A DNA stretch of 64,000 nt from Roseibium aggregatum (GCF_014692675.1 NZ_JABFCZ010000023.1:58613-122612); one strand, 5' to 3'; counted from the first letter of the stretch, positions 51,536 to 60,833 are shown. Notes: generated from the letters alone by a model not told the origin. Program-made: numbers and translations.

Positions 51536-51822
51536 ATACTAAATATAGCTCTGTGCTGCATAAGTTATAATTTTTGAATCACCCCTCACCTCTTTTGAAA
51601 CCAAACGCTTAGGGCATGCAAAAGTCCGTTGCAGAAAATTGGATATGCTTGCGTCAGAACCAAGCAGCAAAACTTGGACCGGTAGCATACTGCCCCAAAG
51701 GCCGATGGATGCAAGTTAGCATGTGCCGAATGGGACCGGCCAACCAAGTCTTATACAGACGGCATCGCTTTCCCGGTCGAAATAAGCCGGAGAGGCGCAA
51801 CGGCTAAGGTTCTGGACCGACC
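51536..51822. other. Non-coding interval closing the AT-rich island
   Basis: 287 bp between the frameshifted gene and the LysR stop. A 63-codon frame at 51616 lacks a ribosome binding site and protein character. I see no clear terminator or attachment site; base composition returns from AT-rich to GC-rich across it. Confidence 0.5.
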
Positions 51823-52761
51823 CTATTTCGGTGCCGTGGCCGGGGCGACCATGCCGGGGACATAGGCGCTGGAAATGAAGGAGCGGGCGTGGGCCTTGAA
51901 GGCTTCCGCCAGCCGGGATTGGCGCAGGGATTTCAGGCTTGCCACCCCGAGCGTCATCGGCCGGTGGTTGCCGGACAGGCGCACGCGGACCACCTTGCGC
52001 CCGTCGAGGGCGGCGTCCGAGCGGGGTGTCACATTGGCAAGCGTGTAGCCGAAGCCGTTGGCGACCATGGTGCGGATCACGTCCGGATGGGCGAAGCGGT
52101 AGCCGATGTTGGGCGTCAGGCCTTCCGCCATGAACAGCGCCTGGAAATATTCGCTTGAGAGCGGCAGGTCGAGGAACACCAGCGGCAGCTCTGAAAGCTC
52201 CTCCAGGCCGACCGAGGAGCGCCGCGCCAGCGGATGGTTTTCGCCGAAGAGCGCATGGGCGGGAAGCTCGACCAGCGGCTGGAACTTGATATCCTCCGGG
52301 ATCGACAGGTCATAGGTCACGGCCACGTCGATGGCCGCGCTTCTGAGACCGTTCAGGATGGTCTCCTGATGGTCCACATGCGGGCGGATGGTGGTGCCGG
52401 GAAAGGCGGAGGTGAAGGCAAGGGCAAGTTCCGGCAGCACCATCGGCGCCAGGGTGGTCAGGCAGCCGACATTGAGCTGGCCCCTTATGTCGTCGCTTGC
52501 TTCCGTCGCGACGCTGTAAAGGGTTTCCGCCTGTTCCAGCAGTTGCTTGGCTTCCGCCAGCAGCGTCCGCCCGACCGGGGTCAGCGACAGTCCCTGGGCG
52601 TGGTGGCGGATGAACAGCTGGACGTTGAGCTCTTTTTCCAGCTGGGAAATCGCCGTCGACACTGACGGCTGGGAAATGCTGACCCGCTCCGCCGCCTGGG
52701 TGATGCTGCCGGTCTCGCCGGCGGCGATGAAATACTCAAGCTGTCTGAGCGTGAAGCGCAT
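51823..52761 (-). CDS. LysR-family transcriptional regulator
   Basis: A 312-residue LysR regulator (MRFTLRQLEYFIAAGETGSITQAAERVSISQPSVSTAISQLEKELNVQLFIRHHAQGLSL; winged helix at 1-60). The effector domain begins GQLNVGCLTTLAPMVLPELALAFTSAFPGTTI. It is in line with and downstream of the DUF1028-RidA-monooxygenase genes, 77 bp from them, so it may control that set. Its ligand is not predictable. Confidence 0.92.
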   Translation of the reverse strand: MRFTLRQLEYFIAAGETGSITQAAERVSISQPSVSTAISQLEKELNVQLFIRHHAQGLSLTPVGRTLLAEAKQLLEQAETLYSVATEASDDIRGQLNVGCLTTLAPMVLPELALAFTSAFPGTTIRPHVDHQETILNGLRSAAIDVAVTYDLSIPEDIKFQPLVELPAHALFGENHPLARRSSVGLEELSELPLVFLDLPLSSEYFQALFMAEGLTPNIGYRFAHPDVIRTMVANGFGYTLANVTPRSDAALDGRKVVRVRLSGNHRPMTLGVASLKSLRQSRLAEAFKAHARSFISSAYVPGMVAPATAPK

Positions 52762-52838
52762 TAGGTCATGGCCTGAACGGATATTTTTCTCAGCAGACCC
52801 TAGAGCAAGCCGGGTTCGGAGTGAATCACTTCAGCAGC

Positions 52839-53513
52839 TTATTCGTCTCCGGGCACGCCGTAGCTCGGAGCCGCGGTCGGATCGATGGCGCGGGTGACAT
52901 AGTCTTCAAGCTGCGGCTTGTAGAGATCCCAGAGGTTCGACAAGGCCCCGATCGGGTCTTCCTCCGCCCAGTCGACCCTCAGATCCGCCACCGGCCAACT
53001 CACGTTGCGGACCATGTAGAGGCCGGCGGAATGAACCGGCCCGGCTTCGCCGCCGGCGGCAAGGCCGGCCTTCATGGCCTTGATCAGCCGGTCGCCGAGG
53101 TCGCCCTCTGCCTCTGAATACGCCGCGACCATGGCCGACGGAACCGTGTCATTGGCAAGGAGATTGCCGGCAGCGGCACAATAGGGGCCCTGCGCGGTCG
53201 CGTTGATGCCAAGGGTGTGCTCGCCGGAAAAAGTTGCCGTCTGCCCGGTCCGGTCCAGAACCACCACCTGCCGCCAGTCCTTGGTCGGATAATCGGAGAG
53301 CAGGATTTCCAGTGCCTTTGCCGCCGCTATGCCGCTTTGCAGGAGGTCGAGCGCCTTCGGTCCGAGGGACGGATCGGTGATGTTCTGCGAGGCGACGACG
53401 CCGGCCCCGGCACGGGCATGGGCGCAGCGGGCCGCCACGGCGGGCGAGGACGATGAAATGGCGATCCCCATCATTCCGGTTCTGGGGCAGCAGGCGGAAA
53501 TCGAAAATGTCAT
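52839..53513 (-). CDS. DUF1028 domain-containing protein (Ntn-hydrolase-like)
   Basis: A 224-residue DUF1028 protein: TFSISACCPRTGMMGIAISSSSPAVAARCAHARAGAGVVASQN at the start, LGPKALDLLQSG and QGPYCAAAGNLLANDTVPSAM further on, and a C-terminal ADLRVDWAEEDPIGALSNLWDLYKPQ. The family has an Ntn-hydrolase-like fold and often lies near RidA and peptidase genes, as here. It is 15 bp downstream of the ridA gene. The reaction is unknown. Confidence 0.88.
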   Translation of the reverse strand: MTFSISACCPRTGMMGIAISSSSPAVAARCAHARAGAGVVASQNITDPSLGPKALDLLQSGIAAAKALEILLSDYPTKDWRQVVVLDRTGQTATFSGEHTLGINATAQGPYCAAAGNLLANDTVPSAMVAAYSEAEGDLGDRLIKAMKAGLAAGGEAGPVHSAGLYMVRNVSWPVADLRVDWAEEDPIGALSNLWDLYKPQLEDYVTRAIDPTAAPSYGVPGDE

Positions 53514-53528
53514 GAAGGAGCCCCTGGA

Positions 53529-53963
53529 TTATTCATCTGGAATGACGGCGGTCACGTCGATCTCGACCAGCCATTCCGGACGCGCCAAAGCGGAAACGAC
53601 GATCCCGGTCGAGACCGGATAGACGCCCTTCAGCCATTTGCCGACCACCCGGTAGACGGCTTCCCGGTAGCGCGGATCGACGATGTAGATGACGATCTTG
53701 GTGATATGCGCCAGTTCGGAACCGGCTTCCTTCAACAGCATGTCGATGTTGGTCATGGCCTGTTCCGCCTGGGCGGTCACATCGCCGATGCCGACATTTT
53801 CCGAGGTGTCGAGGTTCTGGCCGATCTGGCCGCGCACGAACACCATTGTGCCTCTGGCGACCACGACCTGGCACAGGTCGTTGTCGAGCTTCTGCTCCGG
53901 ATAGGTGTCCCTGGTGTTGAAGCAGCGGATGCGTTTATGGGCCATGGGCTTTCCGTCAGTCAT
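53529..53963 (-). CDS. RidA family protein
   Basis: A 144-residue RidA/YjgF-type protein. The start at 53963 forms an ATGA overlap with the monooxygenase stop. The family pattern is ARGTMVFVRGQIGQNLDTSENVGIGDVTAQAEQAMTNIDMLLKEAGSELAHITKIVIYIVDPRYREAVYRVVGKW, and the conserved Arg that binds the substrate carboxylate is probably in the C-terminal SALARPEWLVEIDVTAVIP segment. RidA deaminates reactive imines and enamines, which would be products of the amine-processing enzymes in this cluster. Confidence 0.9.
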   Translation of the reverse strand: MTDGKPMAHKRIRCFNTRDTYPEQKLDNDLCQVVVARGTMVFVRGQIGQNLDTSENVGIGDVTAQAEQAMTNIDMLLKEAGSELAHITKIVIYIVDPRYREAVYRVVGKWLKGVYPVSTGIVVSALARPEWLVEIDVTAVIPDE

Positions 53964-55231
53964 GCGTCTTCCGTCTCCCGCTGCGGGGACCGGGTGTAGG
54001 TCATGTAGCCGCGCTGCTTGGCGATATGATCGGCCACATATCCGGCGTCGTACCAGACACCCCAGATAAAGGAGGAGCCGCGCCGGGTCTGCCAGGGCAG
54101 GCCGAGGAAATAGACACCCGGCTCCTTCGAGACGCCGCGCTTGTGGATCGGCCGGCCCTGGTCGTCGAACGTGTCGACCTTCAGCCAGTCGTAGTCGACG
54201 GAAAAGCCCGTCGCCCAGATGATCGTGGTGATCCCCGCATCCGTCAGGTTCAGCTCAAGAATCGGGTTTGCGACACACTCCGGGTCCGGATCGATCCGGC
54301 GCGCCTCGGGTTCTTGCGGCAGGTCGAGACCGTTGCGCTCGATAAAGGCGTCGGCCTCGTCCAACAGCGACAGGTAATTGGTATCCCCGCCTTCGATATT
54401 GGCCTTGAGATCCGGCGCGAAGCGCAGCGTGCCGTCCTCGTAGGCCTCGGTCCGGCCCAGGAGCGTCATGCCTTTCGCCGCCAGTCGGCGGAAATCGACC
54501 GTATGGCCGCCGTCGACGCCGCTGACCGCGATCGTCGTGTGTTCCACGCCCGGCGTTGCTTCCGCATCCCACTTGTTCAGGACGCCCAGCCACCAGACGA
54601 AGTCGCGGCCGCGATAGCTGCGCGGCGGACGGTCGTGCGGGCCGACGGAAAGATAAACCTGCTTGCCCGCCTCAAGAAGTTCGGCCGCGATCTGCGCGCC
54701 CGAAGACCCGGCACCGACGACCAGAACCGCACCTTCCGGCAACTGGCCGGGATTGCGGTAGGCGGCGGAATGCATCTGGGCAATCCCCGCGTCCGCGGGA
54801 ACGAGATCCGGCATGACCGGGTGCTGGAACGCGCCGGTCGCCGCAATCACGTAATTGGCCTCGATCGGGCCGTCCGAGGTTTCGATGTGGAACCCGCGCC
54901 GGCCGGTGTTCCGCCTGACCTCGGTCACCTCCACGCCGCAGCGGATGGGGGCTGCGATCTTGTCCGCATAGGCGACGAAATAGTCGGCGACCGCTTCCTT
55001 CGCAACGAAGGCATCCGGGTCGCAATCGGGAAATTCCATGTTCGGGAACCGGTCGTGCCAGGCCGGGCCGTTGGCGACCAGCGAATCCCACCGCTCCGAG
55101 CGCCAGCGCTCGGCGATCCGGTTCCGTTCCAGGACGAGATGGGAGATACCGCATCGGCTCAGGTGCTCGCTCATGGCAAGGCCCGCCTGACCGCCACCGA
55201 CAACAAGCGCTTCTGTCTTTTCAACCGTCAT
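53960..55231 (-). CDS. Flavin-dependent monooxygenase-like oxidoreductase (CzcO-type)
   Basis: A 423-residue FAD/NAD(P)-binding protein. The FAD Rossmann motif GGGQAGLAMSEHL is at about residues 12-24, and the NADPH motif GAGSSGAQIAAELLEAGK near 175. VIAATGAFQHP and WATGFSVDYDWLKV are typical of the flavin monooxygenase/CzcO group. The start is ambiguous between 55231 and an ATG 21 bp upstream. It could oxidise an amine or sulfur; RidA following directly (4-bp overlap) fits an imine-forming amine oxidation. Substrate unknown. Confidence 0.88.
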   Translation of the reverse strand: MTVEKTEALVVGGGQAGLAMSEHLSRCGISHLVLERNRIAERWRSERWDSLVANGPAWHDRFPNMEFPDCDPDAFVAKEAVADYFVAYADKIAAPIRCGVEVTEVRRNTGRRGFHIETSDGPIEANYVIAATGAFQHPVMPDLVPADAGIAQMHSAAYRNPGQLPEGAVLVVGAGSSGAQIAAELLEAGKQVYLSVGPHDRPPRSYRGRDFVWWLGVLNKWDAEATPGVEHTTIAVSGVDGGHTVDFRRLAAKGMTLLGRTEAYEDGTLRFAPDLKANIEGGDTNYLSLLDEADAFIERNGLDLPQEPEARRIDPDPECVANPILELNLTDAGITTIIWATGFSVDYDWLKVDTFDDQGRPIHKRGVSKEPGVYFLGLPWQTRRGSSFIWGVWYDAGYVADHIAKQRGYMTYTRSPQRETEDA

Positions 55232-55341
55232 GTCCGAGCCCCGTCCTGGCATTCTGATTGCCTTGGATGATGACCGGATCGGCTGATTAGATAAATTCTT
55301 TCTTTTCTATATTTTGCTTCAATAAAATCTAAGCGATAAGC

Positions 55342-56493
55342 CTAAGCAGCGAGTTGATCGCTGACCCGGCCGAGCATGGCGCGGCAGGCTTCGATCTGGT
55401 CGCGGGTCACGAATTCGTCCGGTTTGTGGCCCTGTTCCATGCTGCCCGGTCCGCAGACCACCGCCGGTACACCGAGCGTCGAGGTGAACAGCCCGCCCTC
55501 CGTCCCGAAGGCGACCTTGATCGCCCGGTTGGTCCGGGACAGCGAAAGCGCGTTTGAAACGGCGGTGCCGCCGGAGGAGGTGTCGAGGCCCGGGTATTCG
55601 TTGAAGATCTCGATATCGATGCCGGCCTTGGGGAACCGTTCCCTGGCCTTGGCGGAAATCCGGCCGGCGGACGCAAAAAGCCGGTCCATCAGGACCTTCG
55701 GATCGTCGGAGGCGATATTGCGGATCTCGAAGGATAGCGTGCAATGATCCGGCACGATGTTCAGCGCCGTGCCGCCATGGATGATGCCCGCATGAACGGT
55801 GGTGTAGGGGATGTCGTAGTCATCGTCCCGGGTGCCGGTTTCCTCGAGTTCCCCCTGCAGGGCGCGGATGTACTTTAAAAAGTCCGCGGCAAGGTGGATG
55901 GCGTTGAGCCCGGTCGGCGCCAGCGCCGAATGGGCGGCAACCCCGCAACACGTCGCATGGGCGCCGGTCTTGCCCTTGTGCCCGGCGGCCACCTGCATGG
56001 AGGTCGGCTCGCCGATAAGCACCCAGTCCGGTTTCAGGCCCGCCTTGGAGAGTTCTGCCAGCATCGGGCGCACACCGACACAGCCGATCTCCTCATCATA
56101 GGAAAGCGCGATATGCAGGGGCCGCGACAGGGTCCGGTTCTTTGCCGCCACCATCGCCTCCATGGCGCAGGCGACGAAACCCTTCATGTCGGTCGTGCCC
56201 CGGCCGTAGAGGCGGCCGTCCGCCTCGCTCATGCGGAACGGATCGCGGGTCCAGTCCTGGCCGTCCACCGGAACCACATCCGTATGCCCGGACAGCACGA
56301 TCCCGCCGGGTCCCTCAGGACCAACGGTGGCGAACAGGTTGGCCCGGTCGCCCGTCTCCGACGGGTAAATCCGGCTTTGAATGCCGTTCTTCTCAAGGAA
56401 GTCCGCAACGTAGCGGATCAGGTCGATGTTGCCGTCCCGGCTTACCGAGGGAAAGGCAATCAGGCGGTCGAGGATGTCGAATGCGGTGCTCAT
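55342..56493 (-). CDS. argE: ArgE-type deacylase (M20 metallopeptidase family)
   Basis: A 383-residue M20 enzyme of the acetylornithine deacetylase type. Metal and catalytic motifs are SGHTDVVPVDGQDW (His, Asp), GTTDMKGFVA (bridging Asp), SYDEEIGCVGV (catalytic Glu) and GSMEQGHKPDEFV (His). The dimerisation domain carries YTTVHAGIIHGGTALNIVPDHCTLSFEIR. The start is ATG 56493, with 56511 possible. In this catabolic setting it may remove an acyl group from an imported polyamine or amino acid derivative rather than serve arginine synthesis. Upstream lies the palindromic repeat pair. Confidence 0.9.
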   Translation of the reverse strand: MSTAFDILDRLIAFPSVSRDGNIDLIRYVADFLEKNGIQSRIYPSETGDRANLFATVGPEGPGGIVLSGHTDVVPVDGQDWTRDPFRMSEADGRLYGRGTTDMKGFVACAMEAMVAAKNRTLSRPLHIALSYDEEIGCVGVRPMLAELSKAGLKPDWVLIGEPTSMQVAAGHKGKTGAHATCCGVAAHSALAPTGLNAIHLAADFLKYIRALQGELEETGTRDDDYDIPYTTVHAGIIHGGTALNIVPDHCTLSFEIRNIASDDPKVLMDRLFASAGRISAKARERFPKAGIDIEIFNEYPGLDTSSGGTAVSNALSLSRTNRAIKVAFGTEGGLFTSTLGVPAVVCGPGSMEQGHKPDEFVTRDQIEACRAMLGRVSDQLAA

Positions 56494-56580
56494 GGACCCA
56501 ATTGTCGACATTTCCGGCGATTTGGCCAGTTTTCTCCGGGCTCCACGATAGAGTGGATACGAAAAACAGTCCTGCCTACA

Positions 56581-56731
56581 CCCGTCTCCCCCCTTGAGGG
56601 GGAGATGTCGGCGCGAGCCGACAGAGGGGGGTGAAACGGCACCGCGTTTTCTGAAAATCCGTATTTTCCGAGAGGCTTATACCCCCCTCTGTCTCCTGAC
56701 GGAGACATCTCCCCCTCAAGGGGGGAGAGGA
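56581..56731. repeat. Paired palindromic repeat element in inverted arrangement
   Basis: Two copies of one unit face each other. Copy 1 (about 56581-56632) and copy 2 (about 56681-56731, reversed) share CTCCCCCCTTGAGGGGGAGATGTC, an inner hairpin, and GACAGAGGGGGGT, shown here in parts. The inner stems differ but stay paired: GTCGGC/GCCGAC in copy 1 and GTCTCC/GGAGAC in copy 2. Such extragenic palindromes are common in Rhizobiales genomes. The whole lies in the 295-bp gap between the aminotransferase and argE-type genes, where it can fold as a terminator or mRNA stabiliser. Confidence 0.85.
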
Positions 56732-56788
56732 AAACAAGCGGATAAGCCGGAATTTCAACACCTACGCCGTTACACCGGACAACAGTGG

Positions 56789-58153
56789 TCAAAGCGTGGA
56801 AATCACTTCGGTAATGCTGTCCCGCAGGATATCCGCCACCTGGCCGATCTGGCTTTCCGTCAGGATCAGGGTCGGCGACAGGATCAGGATGTTGCCGAGC
56901 GGGCGGGCGATCAGGCCGCGCGCCTGGGCGGCGCGGGCGACCCTCAGGCCGATGCCGTCTTCCGGCGTAAACGGTTCCTTCGTCGCCTTGTCCTTCACGA
57001 ACTCGATGCCGATCATGAAATGGCTGCCGCGCACCTCGCCGACAATGGAGAGATCGTCGAGCCCGCGCAGGGCGTTTTCGAAGATCTTGCCGGTGGTGCG
57101 CACCTGTTCCGGCAGCTTGTCCCGTTCCATCAGCGCGATATTGGCAAGCCCGGCCGCGGCGGCTGCCGGGTGGCCGGAATAGGTCATGCCGTGCAGGAAC
57201 AGACCGCCCGGTCCGGAAATCACCTCGTGGATTTCATCGGAGACGATGGTGGCCGACATGGGCTGGTAGCCCGAGGTCAGGCCCTTGGCGGTGGTGATGA
57301 TGTCCGGGGTGACGCCGAACACGTCCTGCGAAGCGAAGAAATGGCCCAGGCGGCCGAATGCGGTGACCACCTCGTCGGAGATGTACTTGATGTCATTCTC
57401 CGCGCAGACCGCGGCCATGCGGGCGTGATAGCCCGCCGGGGGGACGATCACGCCGCCGGCGCCCATGATCGGCTCGGCGATGAAAGCGGCGATGTTTTCT
57501 GCGCCGATGTCTTCGATCGAGCTCTTCAGATCCTCGATGAGCGCGTCGAGGAATTCCGCCTCGCTCATGCCGTCGCCCTCGCGCCAGTAGTGGGGCGAGC
57601 GCAGGTGATGCACCAGGTCGTTGGCGCCGTCCCAGCCGACCGAATAGAGCGGCGTCGTCATGGCGATCGACAGGTAGGTCGAGCCGTGATAGGCGCCGAT
57701 CCGGCTCAGGATCTTCTTCTTGTTCGGCCGCCCCAAGCGGTTGTTGTAGTGGTGCAGGATGCGCACCGCGCTGTCGTTGGCAACAGAGCCGGAATTGCCG
57801 AAATAGACCTTGTTCAGGTGGCCCGGCGCCAGGCTTGCGATCTTTTCCGCAAGGGCGGCCGCGGTCGGGTGGGTGAAATTGTAGAAGGTCGAATAGAAGT
57901 CGAGCTCGTTGAGCTGCTCGGTGATCGCATCGATGATTTCCTTGCGTCGGTGGCCGGCGTTGACGCACCACAACCCGCCGATGCCGTCGATCAGCTCGTT
58001 GCCCTCACTGTCGCGCACGAGCGCGCCGTCGGCGCCGACGATCACGGTGCGGGCGCCGTTCTGCTTCAGGGCGTTCAGGTCGGCGAAGGACTGGATCAGA
58101 TGGGTATCTGCCGTCAGCACCGCGTCGGTGGTCATGTTCAGATCAAGTTTCAT
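56789..58153 (-). CDS. Class III aminotransferase (omega-aminotransferase type)
   Basis: A 454-residue PLP-dependent enzyme. ATG 58153 has GGGAG upstream and overlaps the nitrilase gene by 11 bp; the longer upstream frame is not credible. Motifs: GGLWCVNAGHRRKEI, SGSVANDSAVR, PLP-binding FGNSGS and AYHGSTYLS, Asp260 in YISDEV and the Schiff-base Lys290 in TTAKGLTSGYQPMSA. The beta-alanine/putrescine/GABA-pyruvate aminotransferase branch fits, and the PotABC importer upstream supports a polyamine-like amine donor. It converts a terminal amine to an aldehyde. Confidence 0.92.
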   Translation of the reverse strand: MKLDLNMTTDAVLTADTHLIQSFADLNALKQNGARTVIVGADGALVRDSEGNELIDGIGGLWCVNAGHRRKEIIDAITEQLNELDFYSTFYNFTHPTAAALAEKIASLAPGHLNKVYFGNSGSVANDSAVRILHHYNNRLGRPNKKKILSRIGAYHGSTYLSIAMTTPLYSVGWDGANDLVHHLRSPHYWREGDGMSEAEFLDALIEDLKSSIEDIGAENIAAFIAEPIMGAGGVIVPPAGYHARMAAVCAENDIKYISDEVVTAFGRLGHFFASQDVFGVTPDIITTAKGLTSGYQPMSATIVSDEIHEVISGPGGLFLHGMTYSGHPAAAAAGLANIALMERDKLPEQVRTTGKIFENALRGLDDLSIVGEVRGSHFMIGIEFVKDKATKEPFTPEDGIGLRVARAAQARGLIARPLGNILILSPTLILTESQIGQVADILRDSITEVISTL

Positions 58154-58928
58154 CGGTTCTCCCGACCTCCCTGTAGTCTTCGCGTTGAAGTGAAAGCAGT
58201 TCCGGGGCGATGTCTCCGACCGGAGCGAGGTCGGCGACGAGAAGCGCCTCGCCCCGTCCGGCGGAGGCAAGTAGCTGGGCATCGGGGCCGACGATGACGG
58301 AATGGCCGCCAAAGGTCAGATTGCCCTCGGTCCCGCAGAAATTGGCATAGGCAATGGTCAGGCGCATTTCCGCTGCGCGCGCGGGCACGAAGGCGGTCGA
58401 CACATGCTCGAAGCCTTGCGGATTGGCGGTCGGCACCAGCACCAGGCTGACGCCCTGTGCGGCGAGAGCTGCGCAGTGCTGGGGAAATTCCACGTCGTAA
58501 CAGATCATCAGCGCGGTCTTGTGGCCGTAGAGATCGAACACCGTATAGGCGTCGCCATAGGAAAAACTGGCGCGTTCCATCGGTCCGTAGAGCTGGATCT
58601 TGCGGTAATGGGCGACCTGTTCGCCCGTGTCGTCGAATGAGGTGGCGGCATTGTAGACCGTGCCGTCGGCGGCTTCCGCCCAGCCGATGGTCAGGCCGCA
58701 GCCGGCCTGTTTCGCAAGCGCGGACAGGCGTTTCGTCCAGGCCCCGCCCAGAGGCTGGGCGAGGACTTTATGCAGGTCCGGCCGGTTGTAGCCGGGCAGG
58801 AAGACTTCCGGAAAGACAGCCATCTTCGCGCCCGCCAGGGCGGCCGCCGACAATTGCCGTTCGATGCGGGCAAAGCCTGCCTCGATGTCACCGCCGATCG
58901 CCGGTCCCTGGTAAAGCGCGAGTTTCAT
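58143..58928 (-). CDS. Carbon-nitrogen hydrolase (nitrilase superfamily amidase)
   Basis: A 261-residue nitrilase-superfamily enzyme with the triad Glu41 (FPEVFLPGYN), Lys110 (YRKIQLYGPMERASF) and Cys143 (ICYDVEFP). The size and motif spacing match omega-amidases and N-carbamoylputrescine amidase-like enzymes rather than true nitrilases. Between a polyamine-type importer and an aminotransferase, it could release ammonia from a carbamoyl or acyl polyamine or amide. The ORF overlaps the aminotransferase start by 11 bp and is 20 bp from the binding protein gene. Confidence 0.92.
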   Translation of the reverse strand: MKLALYQGPAIGGDIEAGFARIERQLSAAALAGAKMAVFPEVFLPGYNRPDLHKVLAQPLGGAWTKRLSALAKQAGCGLTIGWAEAADGTVYNAATSFDDTGEQVAHYRKIQLYGPMERASFSYGDAYTVFDLYGHKTALMICYDVEFPQHCAALAAQGVSLVLVPTANPQGFEHVSTAFVPARAAEMRLTIAYANFCGTEGNLTFGGHSVIVGPDAQLLASAGRGEALLVADLAPVGDIAPELLSLQREDYREVGRTDET

Positions 58929-58947
58929 GGCTGTCGTTCCGGTTCCG

Positions 58948-59976
58948 TTACTTCTTCAGGTTGGTCCAGATGGCGTCGTAGAGCACCTGGGTCTCCTGCG
59001 GGCAGGCCTCCACGAAGACGCCCTTCGGGCCTTCCGGCGGATTGGATTCCGGCGAGTTCTTGACCGCCGGATCGAGGAACGGATCGACGCCTTTCACGCC
59101 CGAGGTGTACTGGGCGTAATTGGTCACCGCCGCGGCGTTTTCCGGCTCGAGCAGGAAGTTCATGAACTTCAGCGCGTTTTCGCGGTTCGGCGCGTCCTTC
59201 AAGAGAACCACGTTGTCCATCCACACGATGTAGCCTTCCTTCGGGAAAGCGTATTCGATGTTGGCGCCTTCCGAGCGGGCCTTGGCGGAGAAGCCGGACC
59301 AGATCATGCCGGCAGCGGCGTCGCCGGAGACGAGCACGTCCTTGGCGACGTCGGAGCCAAAGGACGCCCAGTCCTTCTTGGCGTCGATCACCAGCTTGTT
59401 CAGCGCCTTCAGCTGATCGCGGTCGGAGGTGCACTGGGGAATGCCCAGGTAGAGCGAGGCAAGGGTCAGGGTCTCGCCGGCGGTGTCGAGCACGTTGATC
59501 TTGCCCTTCAGTTCTTCCGGCGGATCGAAGATCACCGACAGGCTGTCGATCGGTCCCTTGTAGACGTCGCGGTTGACGGAGAAGGAGGTCGAACCCCACT
59601 GGTAGGGGATGGAGCTTTTCCGGCCCGGATCGAAGGAAACATCGACCCACTGGTCCTGGATGCTGCCGAAATTGGACAGGTCCGACGGCTCGAACGTGTC
59701 GAGCATGCCTTCGTTGTTCAGGATCTTGACCATATAGTCGCCGGGAACGGCGACGTCGTAGGAACCGAGCTTGCCGGCCTTGAGCGCCGCCAGCAACGCC
59801 TCGTTGCTGTCGTAGGTGTCCATGGTCACCTCGACGTCGTATTCCTTGGCGAACTTGTCGAGCAGTTCTTGCGGAATGTACTCGAACCAGTGATAGATCG
59901 AGAGTTTCCCCTCGGCCTGCGCCGCGCCGGTCAGGGCGAGAAGCGCCAGGGACGTCGTCAAAAGCAGTTTCTTCAT
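58948..59976 (-). CDS. Polyamine-type ABC importer binding protein (PotD/PotF-like)
   Basis: A 342-residue binding protein with a Sec signal peptide (MKKLLLTTSLALLALTGAAQAEGK). Family segments: LSIYHWFEYIPQELLDKFAKEYDVEVTMDTYDSNEALLAALKAG, YDVAVPGDYMVKILNNEGMLD, YQWGSTSFSVNRD, and GYIVWMDNVVLLKDAPNRENALKFMNFLLEPENAAAVTNYAQYTSG. The aromatic and acidic residues in these match polyamine-binding PotD/PotF. It is in the usual place, after potABC. Spermidine, putrescine or a related diamine is the likely ligand. Confidence 0.93.
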   Translation of the reverse strand: MKKLLLTTSLALLALTGAAQAEGKLSIYHWFEYIPQELLDKFAKEYDVEVTMDTYDSNEALLAALKAGKLGSYDVAVPGDYMVKILNNEGMLDTFEPSDLSNFGSIQDQWVDVSFDPGRKSSIPYQWGSTSFSVNRDVYKGPIDSLSVIFDPPEELKGKINVLDTAGETLTLASLYLGIPQCTSDRDQLKALNKLVIDAKKDWASFGSDVAKDVLVSGDAAAGMIWSGFSAKARSEGANIEYAFPKEGYIVWMDNVVLLKDAPNRENALKFMNFLLEPENAAAVTNYAQYTSGVKGVDPFLDPAVKNSPESNPPEGPKGVFVEACPQETQVLYDAIWTNLKK

Positions 59977-60009
59977 GTCTTGCTCCACTCTGGTTGGTTT
60001 TGTTTTTGG

Positions 60010-60828
60010 TCAGTTTTCTTTTGCTTTGTTTTGCCCGGCCCGGCCGATCAGCCAGGACAGGGAAACGAAAATCACCGAGATGCCCAGCATCAGGGTGGAA
60101 ATGGCCATGATGTTGGGCTTGATGCCCTGCTTCACCGATCCGAAGATCGCCGTCGGCAGGGTTTCGACACCGGCTCCCTTGACGAAATTCGTGATCAGGA
60201 AGTCGTCGAGCGAAATGATGAAGGCGAGCAGGAACCCGGACAGGATCCCGGGCGTCATCAGCGGCAGGAGGACCAGCTTGAAGGCCTCTCTCGGCGTGGC
60301 GTAGAGATCCATTGCCGCCTGTTCGTACATGTCCGGAATGCTCTGCATCCTGGCCGAGATCGGCAGGTAGGCGAACGGGATGCAGAAGACGATATGGGCG
60401 ATCAGGATCGTCATCAGCCCGGTGGTGAAACCGATCGCGGTGAAGAACACCAGGCTTGCTACCGCCGTCACCACTTCGGGAACCATCAGCGGCAGGCTGA
60501 TCAGCGCGAAGCTCAGCGTCTTGCCGTTGAACCGGCCGGTCCGGGTCATGGCGACGGAGGCAAGGGTGGCGATTGCCGTCGCGATGATGGAGGCGGTGAT
60601 GGCGATGACGAAGGAATTGATTGCCGCCTGCTGGAATTTCGGCGCTTCCGGGCCGGTAAAGACGTCCACGTACCAGGCCAGCGACGTGCCGCCCCACCTG
60701 GTGATCGAGGTGGAGGCGTTAAAGGAATAGACGGCGACCACGATCAGCGGCGCGTAGAGCACGATCAGGCACAGGATCGTGACCGTCAGGAAGCCCGGGA
60801 AGCGGCGAAGATCCGTCTTGGCCGGCAT
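60010..60828 (-). CDS. potC: Polyamine-type ABC importer permease, PotC-like
   Basis: A 272-residue permease with six hydrophobic segments and the EAA loop [33 protein letters not shown]-terminal [29 protein letters not shown] is typical of PotC/PotI. It starts 5 bp after the PotB stop. Confidence 0.93.
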   Translation of the reverse strand: MPAKTDLRRFPGFLTVTILCLIVLYAPLIVVAVYSFNASTSITRWGGTSLAWYVDVFTGPEAPKFQQAAINSFVIAITASIIATAIATLASVAMTRTGRFNGKTLSFALISLPLMVPEVVTAVASLVFFTAIGFTTGLMTILIAHIVFCIPFAYLPISARMQSIPDMYEQAAMDLYATPREAFKLVLLPLMTPGILSGFLLAFIISLDDFLITNFVKGAGVETLPTAIFGSVKQGIKPNIMAISTLMLGISVIFVSLSWLIGRAGQNKAKEN

Positions 60829-60833
60829 TTTCC

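Noticed and set aside
51616..51807. A 63-codon + strand frame at the end of the AT-rich island
   Set aside because: No ribosome binding site, odd composition and no protein-like pattern.
56581..56731. Possible CRISPR array or phage attachment site
   Set aside because: Only two copies, in opposite orientation, each palindromic with a short spacer; this is an extragenic palindromic repeat pair.
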